DNA of 40,106 nt, taken from assembly GCA_036558645.1 (NCBI GenBank), contig DATBFG010000093.1, forward strand, positions 1 through 40,106, written 5' to 3'. Positions 16,614 through 24,934 of the stretch are shown in pieces; the first letter of the stretch is position 1, and each line of letters begins with the position of its first letter. The DNA is from DATBFG01 sp036558645. GTDB lineage: Bacteria; Acidobacteriota; Terriglobia; Terriglobales; Acidobacteriaceae. The position numbers and the translations under genes are program-made. Under the pieces are notes generated by a model, which had not been told where the DNA came from, did no database searches, and worked only from the letters and a program-made list of their open reading frames with translations.

Positions 16614-17456
16614 ATGACTGCGACCTCCGCTCATTCAGCACGACGTATCTTCCGCTTCGGCGTATTCGAGGTTGATGGCGAAGCCGGAGAACTTCGTAAG
16701 AGCGGAGTTCGTGTCCGGCTGCAGGAACAACCATTCCAGCTATTGATGCTGCTGCTGGAGCATCCCGGGAGCGTGGTTGGCCGGCAGGAGATTCGTGACA
16801 AACTCTGGCCTTCCGACACGTTTGTCGACTTCGACAGTAGCCTTAATACAGCTATCGCGAAGCTGCGCGACACCCTTGGAGACTCGGCCATCAGTCCGCG
16901 ATATGTGGAGACAGTTCCTCGTCGTGGCTATCGTTTTATTGCGCCCGTAGAAGTTATGGAGGGCTCGACCGTTGGGGTGGAGAATCAAGCCAAGTCGCAG
17001 GATGCCGAGGCCAACCTACATCCCCAACTTCGGATTCCCGTGCCGCACCGGGTTCTACCGCGCGCTCTTTTTGCCTTGATCCAAGTTATGTATCTGGTTT
17101 TCTACGTCGAAGCTCTGTTGCACCTGCCACAAGCCGACCGCATATTGAGTACATTTCTCCCCGCTTGGGTGTCCTTTACCGTATTCAGTGTGGTCTTGAT
17201 TAGCGCGGCGATTGGAATTCCATTCCGCCTATACCTGCTCAGCGGGGCCGGTTTCGATTACCGCAACCTGGGCAACACCTTCCACAAACTGTTCCCATAT
17301 GTCCTGATTCTCGGCCAACTCTGGGCCGTGGCACCCTTCCTGCTGACTGAAAAGATTGGTTTTGGTCCCGCGTTTGCCGCCACTGCAGCACTGCTATATG
17401 TGCCATTTTCTGAGCGTACTCTCATTCGAATGGCTTATCCCGTCCAAAGCCAGTAG
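16614..17456 (+). CDS. Winged-helix DNA-binding protein with membrane domain (CadC-like)
   Basis: A 280-residue protein with an N-terminal OmpR/CadC-type winged helix, residues about 14-110, recognisable from FGVFEVDGEAGELR, LLLEHPGSVVGRQEIRDKLWP, FDSSLNTAIAKLRDTLGD and the wing YVETVPRRGYRFIAPVE. Instead of the TPR or WD40 tail usual in acidobacterial members, it has four hydrophobic segments near 147-172, 177-209, 228-246 and 252-267. This suggests a one-component, membrane-bound transcription regulator. The signal and target genes are unknown. The next gene, an exported DUF4097 protein, follows by 92 bases in the same direction. Confidence 0.85.
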   Translation: MTATSAHSARRIFRFGVFEVDGEAGELRKSGVRVRLQEQPFQLLMLLLEHPGSVVGRQEIRDKLWPSDTFVDFDSSLNTAIAKLRDTLGDSAISPRYVETVPRRGYRFIAPVEVMEGSTVGVENQAKSQDAEANLHPQLRIPVPHRVLPRALFALIQVMYLVFYVEALLHLPQADRILSTFLPAWVSFTVFSVVLISAAIGIPFRLYLLSGAGFDYRNLGNTFHKLFPYVLILGQLWAVAPFLLTEKIGFGPAFAATAALLYVPFSERTLIRMAYPVQSQ

Positions 17457-17548
17457 GCGGTGCAAAATTTCGGTGGAACTACACGAATGCCCTGCACGTA
17501 CTACTATCCACAAGTCGACGGAAAGTTCCGTCCGGCGAAGGAGTATCC

Positions 17549-18343
17549 ATGCGACGAATTCCACTTAGCTTTATTGTTCTCTGCCTCGCGCTTTCCTCAG
17601 TGGCGTTTGCTGATGAGTGGTCGAAGACATACCAAATCAACGGACAACCCGACCTTCGCGTCCAGACCTCCGATGCCAACATTCAAGTTGACACCTGGGA
17701 TCAGAACAATATCGAAGCCCGTGTCACGACCGAGAGCATGAAAATCGGCGATGGCGGGCTGAAGATCCTCGAGAGTCAGACCGGGAACTCCGTTGTTCTG
17801 GATGTTCGATTCCCACACACCTACTTCTCGATCAATTTTCATATTCCGCATGTCACAGTTCAGATCCATATGCCCCGCGAGGGTAAGGTCGCTCTGCGCA
17901 CAGGTGACGGCGACATTCGGCTCAGCCAGTTCAAAGGCAGTATGGATCTGCGAAGCGGAGATGGATCGCTGGAAGTAGACGGCGTCGACGGCACTTTTCA
18001 TGCCCGGACCAGCGATGGTCATATTCGCGTTTCCGGCCGCTTCGATCAGTTGGACCTCGGTACCGGCGATGGTCGTATCGAAGCGCGAGCCACGACCGGC
18101 TCCACTGTGACATCGGACTGGGATGTTCAGACTGGAGATGGGAGGGTTACGCTTCAACTACCAGACAACTTGACAGCAAACATCGAGTTACATACCGGTG
18201 ATGGACATATCATACTTGGCTTGCCAGTCACCGTTGAAGGTCAGATGGACAAGAAGGATATTCGAGGCAAGCTGAACGGTGGTGGCGAGAGGAACATTTC
18301 TGTCCACACTGGCGATGGATCGATACGGGTGGAGAAATCCTAG
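17549..18343 (+). CDS. Exported DUF4097 beta-repeat protein
   Basis: A 264-residue exported protein with a signal peptide (MRRIPLSFIVLCLALSSVAFA). The body is a DUF4097 / adhesin-like right-handed repeat. Seven units of about 20 residues each centre on (T/S)GDG or TSDG: RTGDGDIRL, RSGDGSLEV, RTSDGHIRV, GTGDGRIEA, QTGDGRVTL, HTGDGHIIL and HTGDGSIRV. Such repeats form beta-solenoid structures in the cell envelope; no enzymatic role is known. The start is fixed by GAAGGAG 7 bases before the ATG. It converges with the DUF1697 gene with 13 bases between. Confidence 0.85.
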   Translation: MRRIPLSFIVLCLALSSVAFADEWSKTYQINGQPDLRVQTSDANIQVDTWDQNNIEARVTTESMKIGDGGLKILESQTGNSVVLDVRFPHTYFSINFHIPHVTVQIHMPREGKVALRTGDGDIRLSQFKGSMDLRSGDGSLEVDGVDGTFHARTSDGHIRVSGRFDQLDLGTGDGRIEARATTGSTVTSDWDVQTGDGRVTLQLPDNLTANIELHTGDGHIILGLPVTVEGQMDKKDIRGKLNGGGERNISVHTGDGSIRVEKS

Positions 18344-18356
18344 GACTCGGGAGGCC

Positions 18357-18917
18357 TTACTCCGAACACATTTCCGCCAGCTTGTTTACCGTTCTCCAGT
18401 TGCGTGAGGTTGCGCGTACACCGAGAAGCTTTTCGAAGAGCTGAATCGGCAGTTTTGATTGTCCAACGCCATTTGGACATTCCAGGTAGATCTCACTGCC
18501 TACGCAACAAAAGCGCTCGGGAGGGAAAGATAGGTCTCTAAGTTTCATTAGTCCCTCCTTATGTGGAACTGCAGACAAGAAAGTGACGTGGAACTTGGTG
18601 ACGTCCGCGCCTTTCTCTTTTAGAAACGGATTATTCTTTACCGCGGCGCAAATGTCTTCAGCCCTCTTCACAATCACCGAAGGCGAAAGTCCGAAGCGCT
18701 TGCTGACCATTTCCTCGATCTGTTTCGAAAGCTTGTCGCACGCCTGTTGCGGAGCCTTGAATATGACGTTTCCGCTCTGCACGTACGTCTTCACGTCACG
18801 AAATCCTATCGCCCCGAGTTCTTTTCTCAGTGGCTCCATGTGCACAATCTTGTTTCCGCCTACATTGATTCCGCGCAAGAGTGCGACGTAGGTCATCTCC
18901 TTCTTCTTTGACCCCAT
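18357..18917 (-). CDS. DUF1697 family protein
   Basis: A soluble protein of 186 residues matching DUF1697, with YVALLRGINVGGNKIVHMEPLR, TYVQSGNVIFKAP and the C-terminal RNWRTVNKLAEM, all hallmark segments. The family's function is unknown; the 'RGINVGG' and 'TRNWRTV' motifs are its best conserved parts. The ATG at 18917 is chosen. ATG 18896 (MTYVALL) is equally usual for the family but has its GGAG directly against the start codon. It is divergent from the lipoprotein gene at 18997. Confidence 0.85.
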   Translation of the reverse strand: MGSKKKEMTYVALLRGINVGGNKIVHMEPLRKELGAIGFRDVKTYVQSGNVIFKAPQQACDKLSKQIEEMVSKRFGLSPSVIVKRAEDICAAVKNNPFLKEKGADVTKFHVTFLSAVPHKEGLMKLRDLSFPPERFCCVGSEIYLECPNGVGQSKLPIQLFEKLLGVRATSRNWRTVNKLAEMCSE

Positions 18918-18996
18918 AGTCTCGAAATGGTACACGAACGAAGCTGCCCAGATGCTCTTTCATGCAGACTGCAGATCGAGAGACTACAATCCTGCC

Positions 18997-19527
18997 ATGC
19001 ACAGAATTCTTGTTGTGCTTTTGCTCGCGACCTGGCTGTTGGTGGGATGTAACAAGCCGGCGAATCAGCCGACGTCAATGGCAAATACAACATCGTCCTC
19101 AACGACAACGTCATCAACGCCAAGAACAGACGATGCTGTACAGCAGAAACTCACGGAATACTCCGGCGGCTCTGCTATCGATTGTGGACGTCTTGACGTG
19201 CAGGCTGGAGACTCGCAACTGAAATCAGCCAGCGGTTGTGCCATGCAAGCGGCGCAAGCCGGAAAGCCGTTCCACATTGCCTACGATATGCCGGGGATGT
19301 CGGTTGGTGTGGCAGGAAATGCTGACGGCAAGCTGTTCACTGTGCAATCTCAGACAGGCTCGGGACTCACGAGTGGCCCGTGTCCCTCCGCGATTAGAGT
19401 GGCCTCCAGTGGACGGATCAGTTGCTTTGCACCCGGAGATATGGGGTCTATGGGGACCGGGCACGGTTCGATGGGCGCGATGGGAAAAATTCCCAATCCG
19501 CACCAGAGTGCTCCGCCCAAACAGTAA
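18997..19527 (+). CDS. Small lipoprotein, Thr/Ser-rich
   Basis: A 176-residue lipoprotein with lipobox LVGC (C18). A Ser/Thr-rich linker follows (about 25-45), then a domain with three Cys (IDCGRLDV, SGCAMQAA and GPCPSAIRV, plus a fourth in ISCFAPGD), which could form two disulfides. The tail is rich in Gly, Met and Pro. No family was recognised. No SD precedes the ATG; TACAAT lies 6 bases upstream (18985-18990), so the transcript may be leaderless. It converges with gatA. Confidence 0.7.
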   Translation: MHRILVVLLLATWLLVGCNKPANQPTSMANTTSSSTTTSSTPRTDDAVQQKLTEYSGGSAIDCGRLDVQAGDSQLKSASGCAMQAAQAGKPFHIAYDMPGMSVGVAGNADGKLFTVQSQTGSGLTSGPCPSAIRVASSGRISCFAPGDMGSMGTGHGSMGAMGKIPNPHQSAPPKQ

Positions 19528-19569
19528 AGTCGGTCGGGTTACTGATTCAGCAAAGAAAAACGATCGGTA

Positions 19570-21024
19570 TCAAACTTTCTTTTTCTGGTAATTCGTGCTC
19601 GATTCCACTGCGTGCGCCAGCCTTAGAATCGTGGCCTCATCAAAATGCCGTCCAAGAATCTGCAATCCGATGGGAAGCTTTTCCGCGCTGTCGCCGCACG
19701 GCACTGAAATTCCCGGAATACCAGCCAGATCGGCGGTCACCGTGTAAATGTCAGCCAGATACATGGCTACGGGATCGTCAACTTTCTCGCCAATTTTGAA
19801 GGCAGGCGTCGGACATGTGGGAGTGATGATCGCGTCCACTCGTCGGAATGCTTCTTCGAAGTCTCTGGTCAACAACGTTCGCACTTTCTGAGCCTTCAGA
19901 TAATAAGCATCGTAGTATCCGGCGCTCAGGGCATAGGTTCCCAGAAGGATGCGACGTTTGACTTCGGCGCCAAATCCCTGGTCTCGTGTGCGTTTGTACA
20001 TGTCGGTCAACGAGCGCACTCCATCGGCCCTATATCCATACCGCACGCCATCGTAACGAGCCAGGTTCGAAGATGCTTCGGCCGTGGCCACGATGTAGTA
20101 AGTCGGAATGGCGTACTGAGTGTGAGGAAGGGATACTGGCACGATTTCGCACCCTTGCACAGCGAGCTTTTGGATGCCTGCTTCCACCGCGCGGCGCACT
20201 TCGGCGTCGAGTCCTTCGCCAAAATATTCCTTAGCGACCCCCAACTTCAATCCGCGTACCGGCTTCTTAAGGTCTTCAACATGATTTGGGACAATCAGAT
20301 CGGCGGACGTGGAGTCCATGGGGTCACGTCCGCTAATGGTTTGCAGAATGAGGGCCGCATCTTCCACGGTCTTGGTCAGCGGTCCAATGTGGTCCAATGA
20401 AGAAGCGAATGCGATGAGTCCGTACCGCGATACGCGGCCGTAAGTCGGCATCAAACCCACCACGCCACAGAAAGATGCCGGTTGTCGTATCGATCCACCG
20501 GTATCGGAGCCCAGAGTCGCGATCGCCATGTCGGCGGCCACTGCTGCCGCTGATCCTCCGGATGAACCCCCGGGAACCCGGCTCAGGTCCCGAGGATTAT
20601 GGACGGGACGCCATGCAGAGTTCTCGTTCGACGAACCCATGGCGAACTCGTCGCAATTCGTCTTGCCCAGAATCACTGCACCAGCTGCTTCCAGGCGCTT
20701 CACGGCAGTCGCGTCGTAGGGAGGAACGTAATTCCCGAGAATTTTCGACCCTGCTGTACTACGCACTCCTTCGGTCGCTATTACATCTTTGATTGCAATG
20801 GGCACCCCGCCCAATGGCGGCAATGCCTCACCTTTCGAGACCATGGAATCAATACGAGCAGCCTGGGCGAGGGCGCGTTCTTTCGAGAGAGTCAGGAACG
20901 CTCCAATCTTCGGATCGTCCGCGTCAATCTTTCCGTAGTGCAACTGCGCCAGCTCTGTTGCGGAGATTCTTTTTTCTTGGATTGCTCCGCGCGCGCCGGC
21001 GATCGTCAGGGATTGGAGGTTCAT
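19570..21024 (-). CDS. gatA: Glu-tRNA(Gln)/Asp-tRNA(Asn) amidotransferase subunit A
   Basis: The 484-residue amidase subunit of GatCAB, which releases ammonia from glutamine for transamidation of misacylated tRNA. The Ser-cisSer-Lys triad is intact: K79 (GVPIAIKD), S154 (PGGSSGGSAA) and S178 (GSDTGGSIRQPAS). The numbering coincides with that of the Staphylococcus aureus GatA. GatC is 7 bases upstream, but gatB is not in this window, so it must lie elsewhere. Confidence 0.97.
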   Translation of the reverse strand: MNLQSLTIAGARGAIQEKRISATELAQLHYGKIDADDPKIGAFLTLSKERALAQAARIDSMVSKGEALPPLGGVPIAIKDVIATEGVRSTAGSKILGNYVPPYDATAVKRLEAAGAVILGKTNCDEFAMGSSNENSAWRPVHNPRDLSRVPGGSSGGSAAAVAADMAIATLGSDTGGSIRQPASFCGVVGLMPTYGRVSRYGLIAFASSLDHIGPLTKTVEDAALILQTISGRDPMDSTSADLIVPNHVEDLKKPVRGLKLGVAKEYFGEGLDAEVRRAVEAGIQKLAVQGCEIVPVSLPHTQYAIPTYYIVATAEASSNLARYDGVRYGYRADGVRSLTDMYKRTRDQGFGAEVKRRILLGTYALSAGYYDAYYLKAQKVRTLLTRDFEEAFRRVDAIITPTCPTPAFKIGEKVDDPVAMYLADIYTVTADLAGIPGISVPCGDSAEKLPIGLQILGRHFDEATILRLAHAVESSTNYQKKKV

Positions 21025-21031
21025 GAAGTTG

Positions 21032-21364
21032 CTACTTCTCGATTACCTTCGGTACCAGAAAAAAGGCTCCATCGTCCTTTGGCGCATTCACAAGCGCGAC
21101 TTCGTGCGTGAGGGATTTGCGCAAACCTTCGAGGACATCTTCTCGAGCTGCCGAGGCAAGGCGCGATCCACCGTTATTCTCCGCGCCGACGCTCTCTAAC
21201 ACTTGTGTCATTGGTTCGACCCCGGAAGTGTCGAGTTGGTTCAACCGGTCGACATGTTCCAGAATCGAGTTAAGGTCTCGCAGGATACGCTTGCGCTCGT
21301 CCTCGGTGAGCTCAAGGTTGGCGAGATCGGCTACGTACGCTACGTCCTGATCGCTGATTTTCAT
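21032..21364 (-). CDS. gatC: Glu-tRNA(Gln)/Asp-tRNA(Asn) amidotransferase subunit C
   Basis: The small 110-residue stabilising subunit of GatCAB. It shows VAYVADLANLELTEDE at the start, ILEHVDRLNQLDTSGVEPM in the middle and a C-terminal GAFFLVPKVIE, all typical of GatC, which wraps around GatA. The start at 21364 (MKISDQDV) fits the family length of about 95-110. Reading further upstream to 21412 adds residues not expected in GatC. A strong SD is absent. It lies between the DUF721 gene and gatA. Confidence 0.95.
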   Translation of the reverse strand: MKISDQDVAYVADLANLELTEDERKRILRDLNSILEHVDRLNQLDTSGVEPMTQVLESVGAENNGGSRLASAAREDVLEGLRKSLTHEVALVNAPKDDGAFFLVPKVIEK

Positions 21365-21380
21365 ATCGCGGAGTTCTTGA

Positions 21381-21680
21381 TTATCGGAAAGGCCGTTTGA
21401 CCACGAATTCAATCCGGGTCACCGTCTCGGTCACGTATCGGTTAATCTCAGCGAGATAGCGAGGCGCAAGCGCTTGTAGTTCCGTGCGCCATCCTGGATC
21501 GGGGACTTCCACTTGCAACACGCCCTCGGCGTAACTGACCGCGCTGGTCCGCTCGGATACTTTGTGTCCGCATGCCAGGGGCCAAGCCAGCAGAGGACCG
21601 CTTCCCGCTGGCGCTTTACGGAGTCGTTTAGAAATAATCTTTTCGAACTCAACTCCTACGGATTGCAAGGTTCGGTTCAT
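21381..21680 (-). CDS. DUF721 family protein
   Basis: A 99-residue protein of the DUF721 family (which includes the DciA-like proteins). The pattern is a short N-terminal helix, then CGHKVSERTSAVSYAEGVLQVEVPDPGWRTELQALAPRYLAEINRY, the conserved 'W' and 'L' helix. DciA in other bacteria loads the replicative helicase; whether this protein does so is not known from sequence. It lies 16 bases upstream of gatC. A -10-like TAGAAT lies 16 bases before the ATG. Confidence 0.78.
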   Translation of the reverse strand: MNRTLQSVGVEFEKIISKRLRKAPAGSGPLLAWPLACGHKVSERTSAVSYAEGVLQVEVPDPGWRTELQALAPRYLAEINRYVTETVTRIEFVVKRPFR

Positions 21681-21773
21681 GGATCTGAAAAGTGCGATTC
21701 TAGCACCCGGAGAGATGAATAAAGTTAAACTCGACTGGCGCTTTTCCGTAGAAAAGCTTGTGCCTGATTTCGG

Positions 21774-22691
21774 TTAGCTTTCGCACTCCACGACTATCTT
21801 CGGCACAGTCCGCGCATTTCTTTCTTTGCCCCAGCGGTTCACCATCAACACACCAGTGAGGGCCAGTGCACCACCAACCAGGGCAAGAGCTGTTGGGACC
21901 TCTGCTAACCATAGCCAGGCTATTCCAATCGCGAGCACAGGAATGAGATAAAGCAATGTGCTGGTACGGCCTGCTGCTCCGTGCGACATAACGTATGCCC
22001 AGGCTACGTACGCCAGGGCTCCGGGGAAAATGCCCAGGTAGATGACCGAAGCAGTAGTAGAGGGTGGTGCCTTCCAGATGGCCTGCAGCAAGCCACCTCC
22101 AAACGGAAGCATCAGCAATGTTCCCGACCAGATCGAGTACGCCGTGAACTCGAGAGCGCTGTATCGCCCGAGGAAGTGCTTCTGAAGAACCATGTATACG
22201 GCCGAAGTGATAGCTGCCGCTAGGATGAGCATGGCTTCCGGCGAGAGACGTATCCCATCGCTTTCGCCGCTAGCGATCAGGGCCACGCCCGAGAAGCTTA
22301 ATAACACACCAAACCATCCCCGAGATGTTAGGCGCTCGCGCAACGTTATCGTGGCCAGCAACGCAGTCCAGATGGGAACCGAAGCGATCAGTAAGCTCGC
22401 GGTTCCAGCCACCACCCTCGTTTCTCCATAGTTGAGGGCGAGATTATAAAAAGTGATACCGATGACCCCTGTTCCCACCAGGCCGGGGATGTCACGCAGT
22501 GCCGGGCGACGAAAGTGCGCTAGCCCTGCGTAAATCGCAATTACCAAGGAAGCGGTTACGAACCGTAACACCGCAAGCTGTCCGGGAGAGTACGCACGCA
22601 GCCCGGCACGAATGCCTGCGAAAGCCGATGCCCAAAGAACTAGGGAGGCACCGAGTGCCAACCATGTACGTGTTGTGAAGCGCGATTTCAT
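21774..22691 (-). CDS. EamA/DMT-family transporter
   Basis: A 305-residue membrane protein with ten predicted membrane segments as two repeats of the EamA domain, the first near 10-140 and the second near 150-290. LWASAFAGIRAGL, the Pro/Gly-rich VPIWTALLATITLRERLT and LIPVLAIGIAWLWLAE are typical. DMT transporters export metabolites such as amino acids; the substrate here is unknown. The ATG start overlaps the MOSC stop by 4 bases (ATGA), so the two are co-translated. Confidence 0.9.
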   Translation of the reverse strand: MKSRFTTRTWLALGASLVLWASAFAGIRAGLRAYSPGQLAVLRFVTASLVIAIYAGLAHFRRPALRDIPGLVGTGVIGITFYNLALNYGETRVVAGTASLLIASVPIWTALLATITLRERLTSRGWFGVLLSFSGVALIASGESDGIRLSPEAMLILAAAITSAVYMVLQKHFLGRYSALEFTAYSIWSGTLLMLPFGGGLLQAIWKAPPSTTASVIYLGIFPGALAYVAWAYVMSHGAAGRTSTLLYLIPVLAIGIAWLWLAEVPTALALVGGALALTGVLMVNRWGKERNARTVPKIVVECES

Positions 22692-23146
22692 TCGCTGATC
22701 TGGTCTCCAGATCGGATAACGCCTGCAGTCAGTATCTGAGCGCGGAGTCCACCGCGATGTCGCAAGCCCTTGATAACGTCCCTTTGCACGAGAGACTCAA
22801 GGTGTTTGCAGGGTTCACACAACCGAATCCCGCGAATCCTCACTGGACCGACACTAAACTCTCGGCCGACAAGATGATTTAGCGGAACACCCCTTGTGAC
22901 GATATTGCGCCGCGCATGACCTGCTGCAAGCTCAACCCCGTAATCGCGTTTGAGCGCCTCGATCGCCTCAACTTCAATGAAGGTGAGCTCGAAATCCGGT
23001 TCGGGCTTCGAGAATGTCCCTTGCTGCAGAGCATAACGATCGCCCTCCAGGCCGGACCCCGGAATAGCCTTTACCTCTTCCACGGTCCGAGTGGGCTGCG
23101 TAGCAGCAGGCGCTATATGAACGGACTCAACTATCCCAACCCACAT
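22688..23146 (-). CDS. MOSC-domain protein
   Basis: A 152-residue single MOSC (Mo-cofactor sulfurase C-terminal) domain. The elements IPGSGLEGDRYA, GHARRNIVTRGVPLNHLVG and VRIRGIRLCEPCKHLE are family landmarks; C110 is the conserved Cys expected to carry sulfur or bind molybdenum cofactor, and C113 is an added Cys. Such stand-alone MOSC proteins (YiiM/YuaD type) are linked with detoxification of N-hydroxylated compounds, but that is knowledge of relatives only. It overlaps the EamA transporter gene and follows the aminotransferase by 60 bases. Confidence 0.88.
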   Translation of the reverse strand: MWVGIVESVHIAPAATQPTRTVEEVKAIPGSGLEGDRYALQQGTFSKPEPDFELTFIEVEAIEALKRDYGVELAAGHARRNIVTRGVPLNHLVGREFSVGPVRIRGIRLCEPCKHLESLVQRDVIKGLRHRGGLRAQILTAGVIRSGDQISE

Positions 23147-23157
23147 AGTTTCCTCAT

Positions 23158-23197
23158 AGATGGTCCCTGGATCCGGTGATCCAACCCAGGGACATCT
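23158..23197 (-). other. Imperfect hairpin between aminotransferase and MOSC genes
   Basis: Arms AGATGGTCCCTGG (23158-23170) and CCAGGGACATCT (23186-23197) pair over about 12 bp with one bulged base. An inner GGATC/GATCC pair (23169-23173, 23178-23182) can extend or compete with it. No T-run follows on the minus strand, so it may be an mRNA stability or processing element and not a terminator. Confidence 0.45.
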
Positions 23198-23206
23198 TCA
23201 TAACGG

Positions 23207-24562
23207 TTAGGAGTGCTTTTCTGCGATGGAAATGCACTCGTCGAGAACTTCCAGGGCAACGTCAGCCTGGTCCTTGGTGACCACAAGTGGAGGTGCGATG
23301 CGTACGGTGCTCGGGCCGCACCCCAGAAGCAGAATGCCACGCTCGAAAGCTAGCTCAACAATTCGATCGCGTTCAGCGGCCCCGTATTCCTTGGTCTGCT
23401 TGTCTTTGACAATCTCGACGCCGATCATCAGTCCGCGTCCGCGCACATCGCCGACAAGCTTGTGTTTCTTTGGCCAATCGGCCATGCGCTTGACCATGTA
23501 ATCGCCGACTTCGGCTGCATTCTTTGCCAACTGTTCACGCTCGATAACATCGAGGGTTGCCAATGCGGCCGCAATGCAAATGGGGTTTCCCCCAAAGGTA
23601 GAGGCGTGGGAGCCGGGTACCCAATCCATGATGTCGGCGCGGCTGATGACAACGCCCAAGGGCATACCTGAAGCGATACCCTTCGCGCTGCAAACGATGT
23701 CCGGCTCGACCCCGGTGTGCTGCACCGCCCACCACTTTCCTGTGCGCGCGATACCGCTTTGCACTTCATCGACCACCAGCAGGATGCCGTGCTTATCGCA
23801 GATGCGGCGTAGCTCCTGCATGAAGTTGTTCGGCGCGATTACGTATCCACCTTCGCCCTGGATCGGCTCAACAAAGATGGCCGCTACTTCTTCCGGGGCC
23901 AGCGTGGTCTTGAATAGCTTGTCCTCGATGAATCGCGCGCAGCCCAGGGCGAACTTCTCCGCATCCTGTGCTCCACCCTCGCATCCGCGGTACACATCGG
24001 GATAGCGGATGTGAGTTACGCCAGGCACGAGCGGCGCGAAACGCCGCTTCTGTTGTGGCTTGGAGGCCGTCAGCGAAAGAGAACCCATGGTTCGTCCATG
24101 GAATGCGCCGTAGAAGGCTATGATCTGCTGCCGCTTAGTGTGATACCGCGAAAGCTTCAACGCGCACTCCACCGCCTCAGTGCCGGAATTCCCGTAATAA
24201 ATCTTGTGTGGCCCGGGCATGGGAGCGATCTTCGATAACCGGTCCGCCAGCAATGTCATGTTTTCGTAATAGAAATCAGTTCCCGACATATGGATCAGTT
24301 CGCCGGCCTGTTTCTGGATGGCAGCGACGACGTCGGGATGACAATGTCCCGTCGATGTCACGGCAATTCCTGCGGAAAAGTCAAAGAACTCGTTACCGTC
24401 AACATCGGTGACAACAACACCGCGCCCGTGCTTGGCTACCATCGGGTAAGAGCGGGTGTAAGAAGGTGAAATGAATTTGTCATCTGCATCGATAATGCGC
24501 TTGGCATTCGGGCCGGGCAGCGCGGTAGCGATTTTTGGACCGACCATGGTCTTGGTTGGCAT
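23207..24562 (-). CDS. Class III PLP aminotransferase (acetylornithine/GABA aminotransferase family)
   Basis: A 451-residue fold-type I PLP enzyme. The cofactor sites are GNSGTEA (124-130), FYGAFHGRT (150-158), VDEVQSG (264-270) and the Schiff-base lysine K294 in CSAKGIASGMPLG. The N-terminus PKIATALPGPNAKRIIDADD and the SYTRSYPMVAKHGRG segment resemble the archaeal-type branch annotated as 'acetylornithine aminotransferase family', some members of which are amino acid racemases. So 4-aminobutyrate or omega-amino acid transamination and racemisation are both possible; no arg or gab neighbour decides. GGAGG 6 bases before the ATG fixes the start. A 60-base gap with a hairpin separates it from the MOSC gene downstream. 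Confidence 0.88.
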   Translation of the reverse strand: MPTKTMVGPKIATALPGPNAKRIIDADDKFISPSYTRSYPMVAKHGRGVVVTDVDGNEFFDFSAGIAVTSTGHCHPDVVAAIQKQAGELIHMSGTDFYYENMTLLADRLSKIAPMPGPHKIYYGNSGTEAVECALKLSRYHTKRQQIIAFYGAFHGRTMGSLSLTASKPQQKRRFAPLVPGVTHIRYPDVYRGCEGGAQDAEKFALGCARFIEDKLFKTTLAPEEVAAIFVEPIQGEGGYVIAPNNFMQELRRICDKHGILLVVDEVQSGIARTGKWWAVQHTGVEPDIVCSAKGIASGMPLGVVISRADIMDWVPGSHASTFGGNPICIAAALATLDVIEREQLAKNAAEVGDYMVKRMADWPKKHKLVGDVRGRGLMIGVEIVKDKQTKEYGAAERDRIVELAFERGILLLGCGPSTVRIAPPLVVTKDQADVALEVLDECISIAEKHS

Positions 24563-24827
24563 GGAATCCTCCTGAATGTCGTTGATCGTCGGCCGTAAGT
24601 TGGCCTCGGGTTTTGTGGAGCACGAGCGCAGTCGCGCAAAGGCAGCCCTGAAATATCAGGCGCAGGCTAGAGGATTAGGAATTAGTCGCTGCCAAAAAGA
24701 TTGGGTCGGACTTGTGAGGGTAACACTGCCCGGTATCGGCGCGGGCACACAAGAAAATGCAGCCAGCAAACGGGCAGATTCGAATTGGAATTCGTAACAC
24801 GCATAACGGCAGCATAGTGCTACTCAC
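24563..24827 (-). other. Long 5' leader of the aminotransferase gene
   Basis: From the predicted transcription start at about 24821 to the ATG there are roughly 258 bases. The leader contains an inverted repeat CTGCCCG/CGGGCAG (arms 24771-24777 and 24726-24732) with a 38-base loop, and ends in a strong AGGAGG. No known riboswitch pattern was recognised. A plus-strand open frame at 24576-24797 has no coding character. Confidence 0.35.
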
Positions 24828-24856
24828 ATTATAGTCTGACTTATCACGCGGCGTAA
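24828..24856 (-). promoter_or_regulatory. Promoter for the aminotransferase gene
   Basis: A perfect -10, TATAAT (24828-24833 read on the minus strand), is preceded after 17 bases by TTACGC (24851-24856), a partial -35. It is the best sigma-70 -10 in the window. Confidence 0.5.
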
Positions 24857-24934
24857 CCCCCAAAAGCGCACAAGTTTAAGCCAAGAGCCGAACCGGGAAA
24901 CATCCAACGGATAAGAGCTAATTGAAAGGTTAGC

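Noticed and set aside
17460..17741. 93-codon plus-strand frame at the start of the DUF4097 gene
   Set aside because: It overlaps the DUF4097 gene, which has a clear SD, signal peptide and repeats; this frame has neither.
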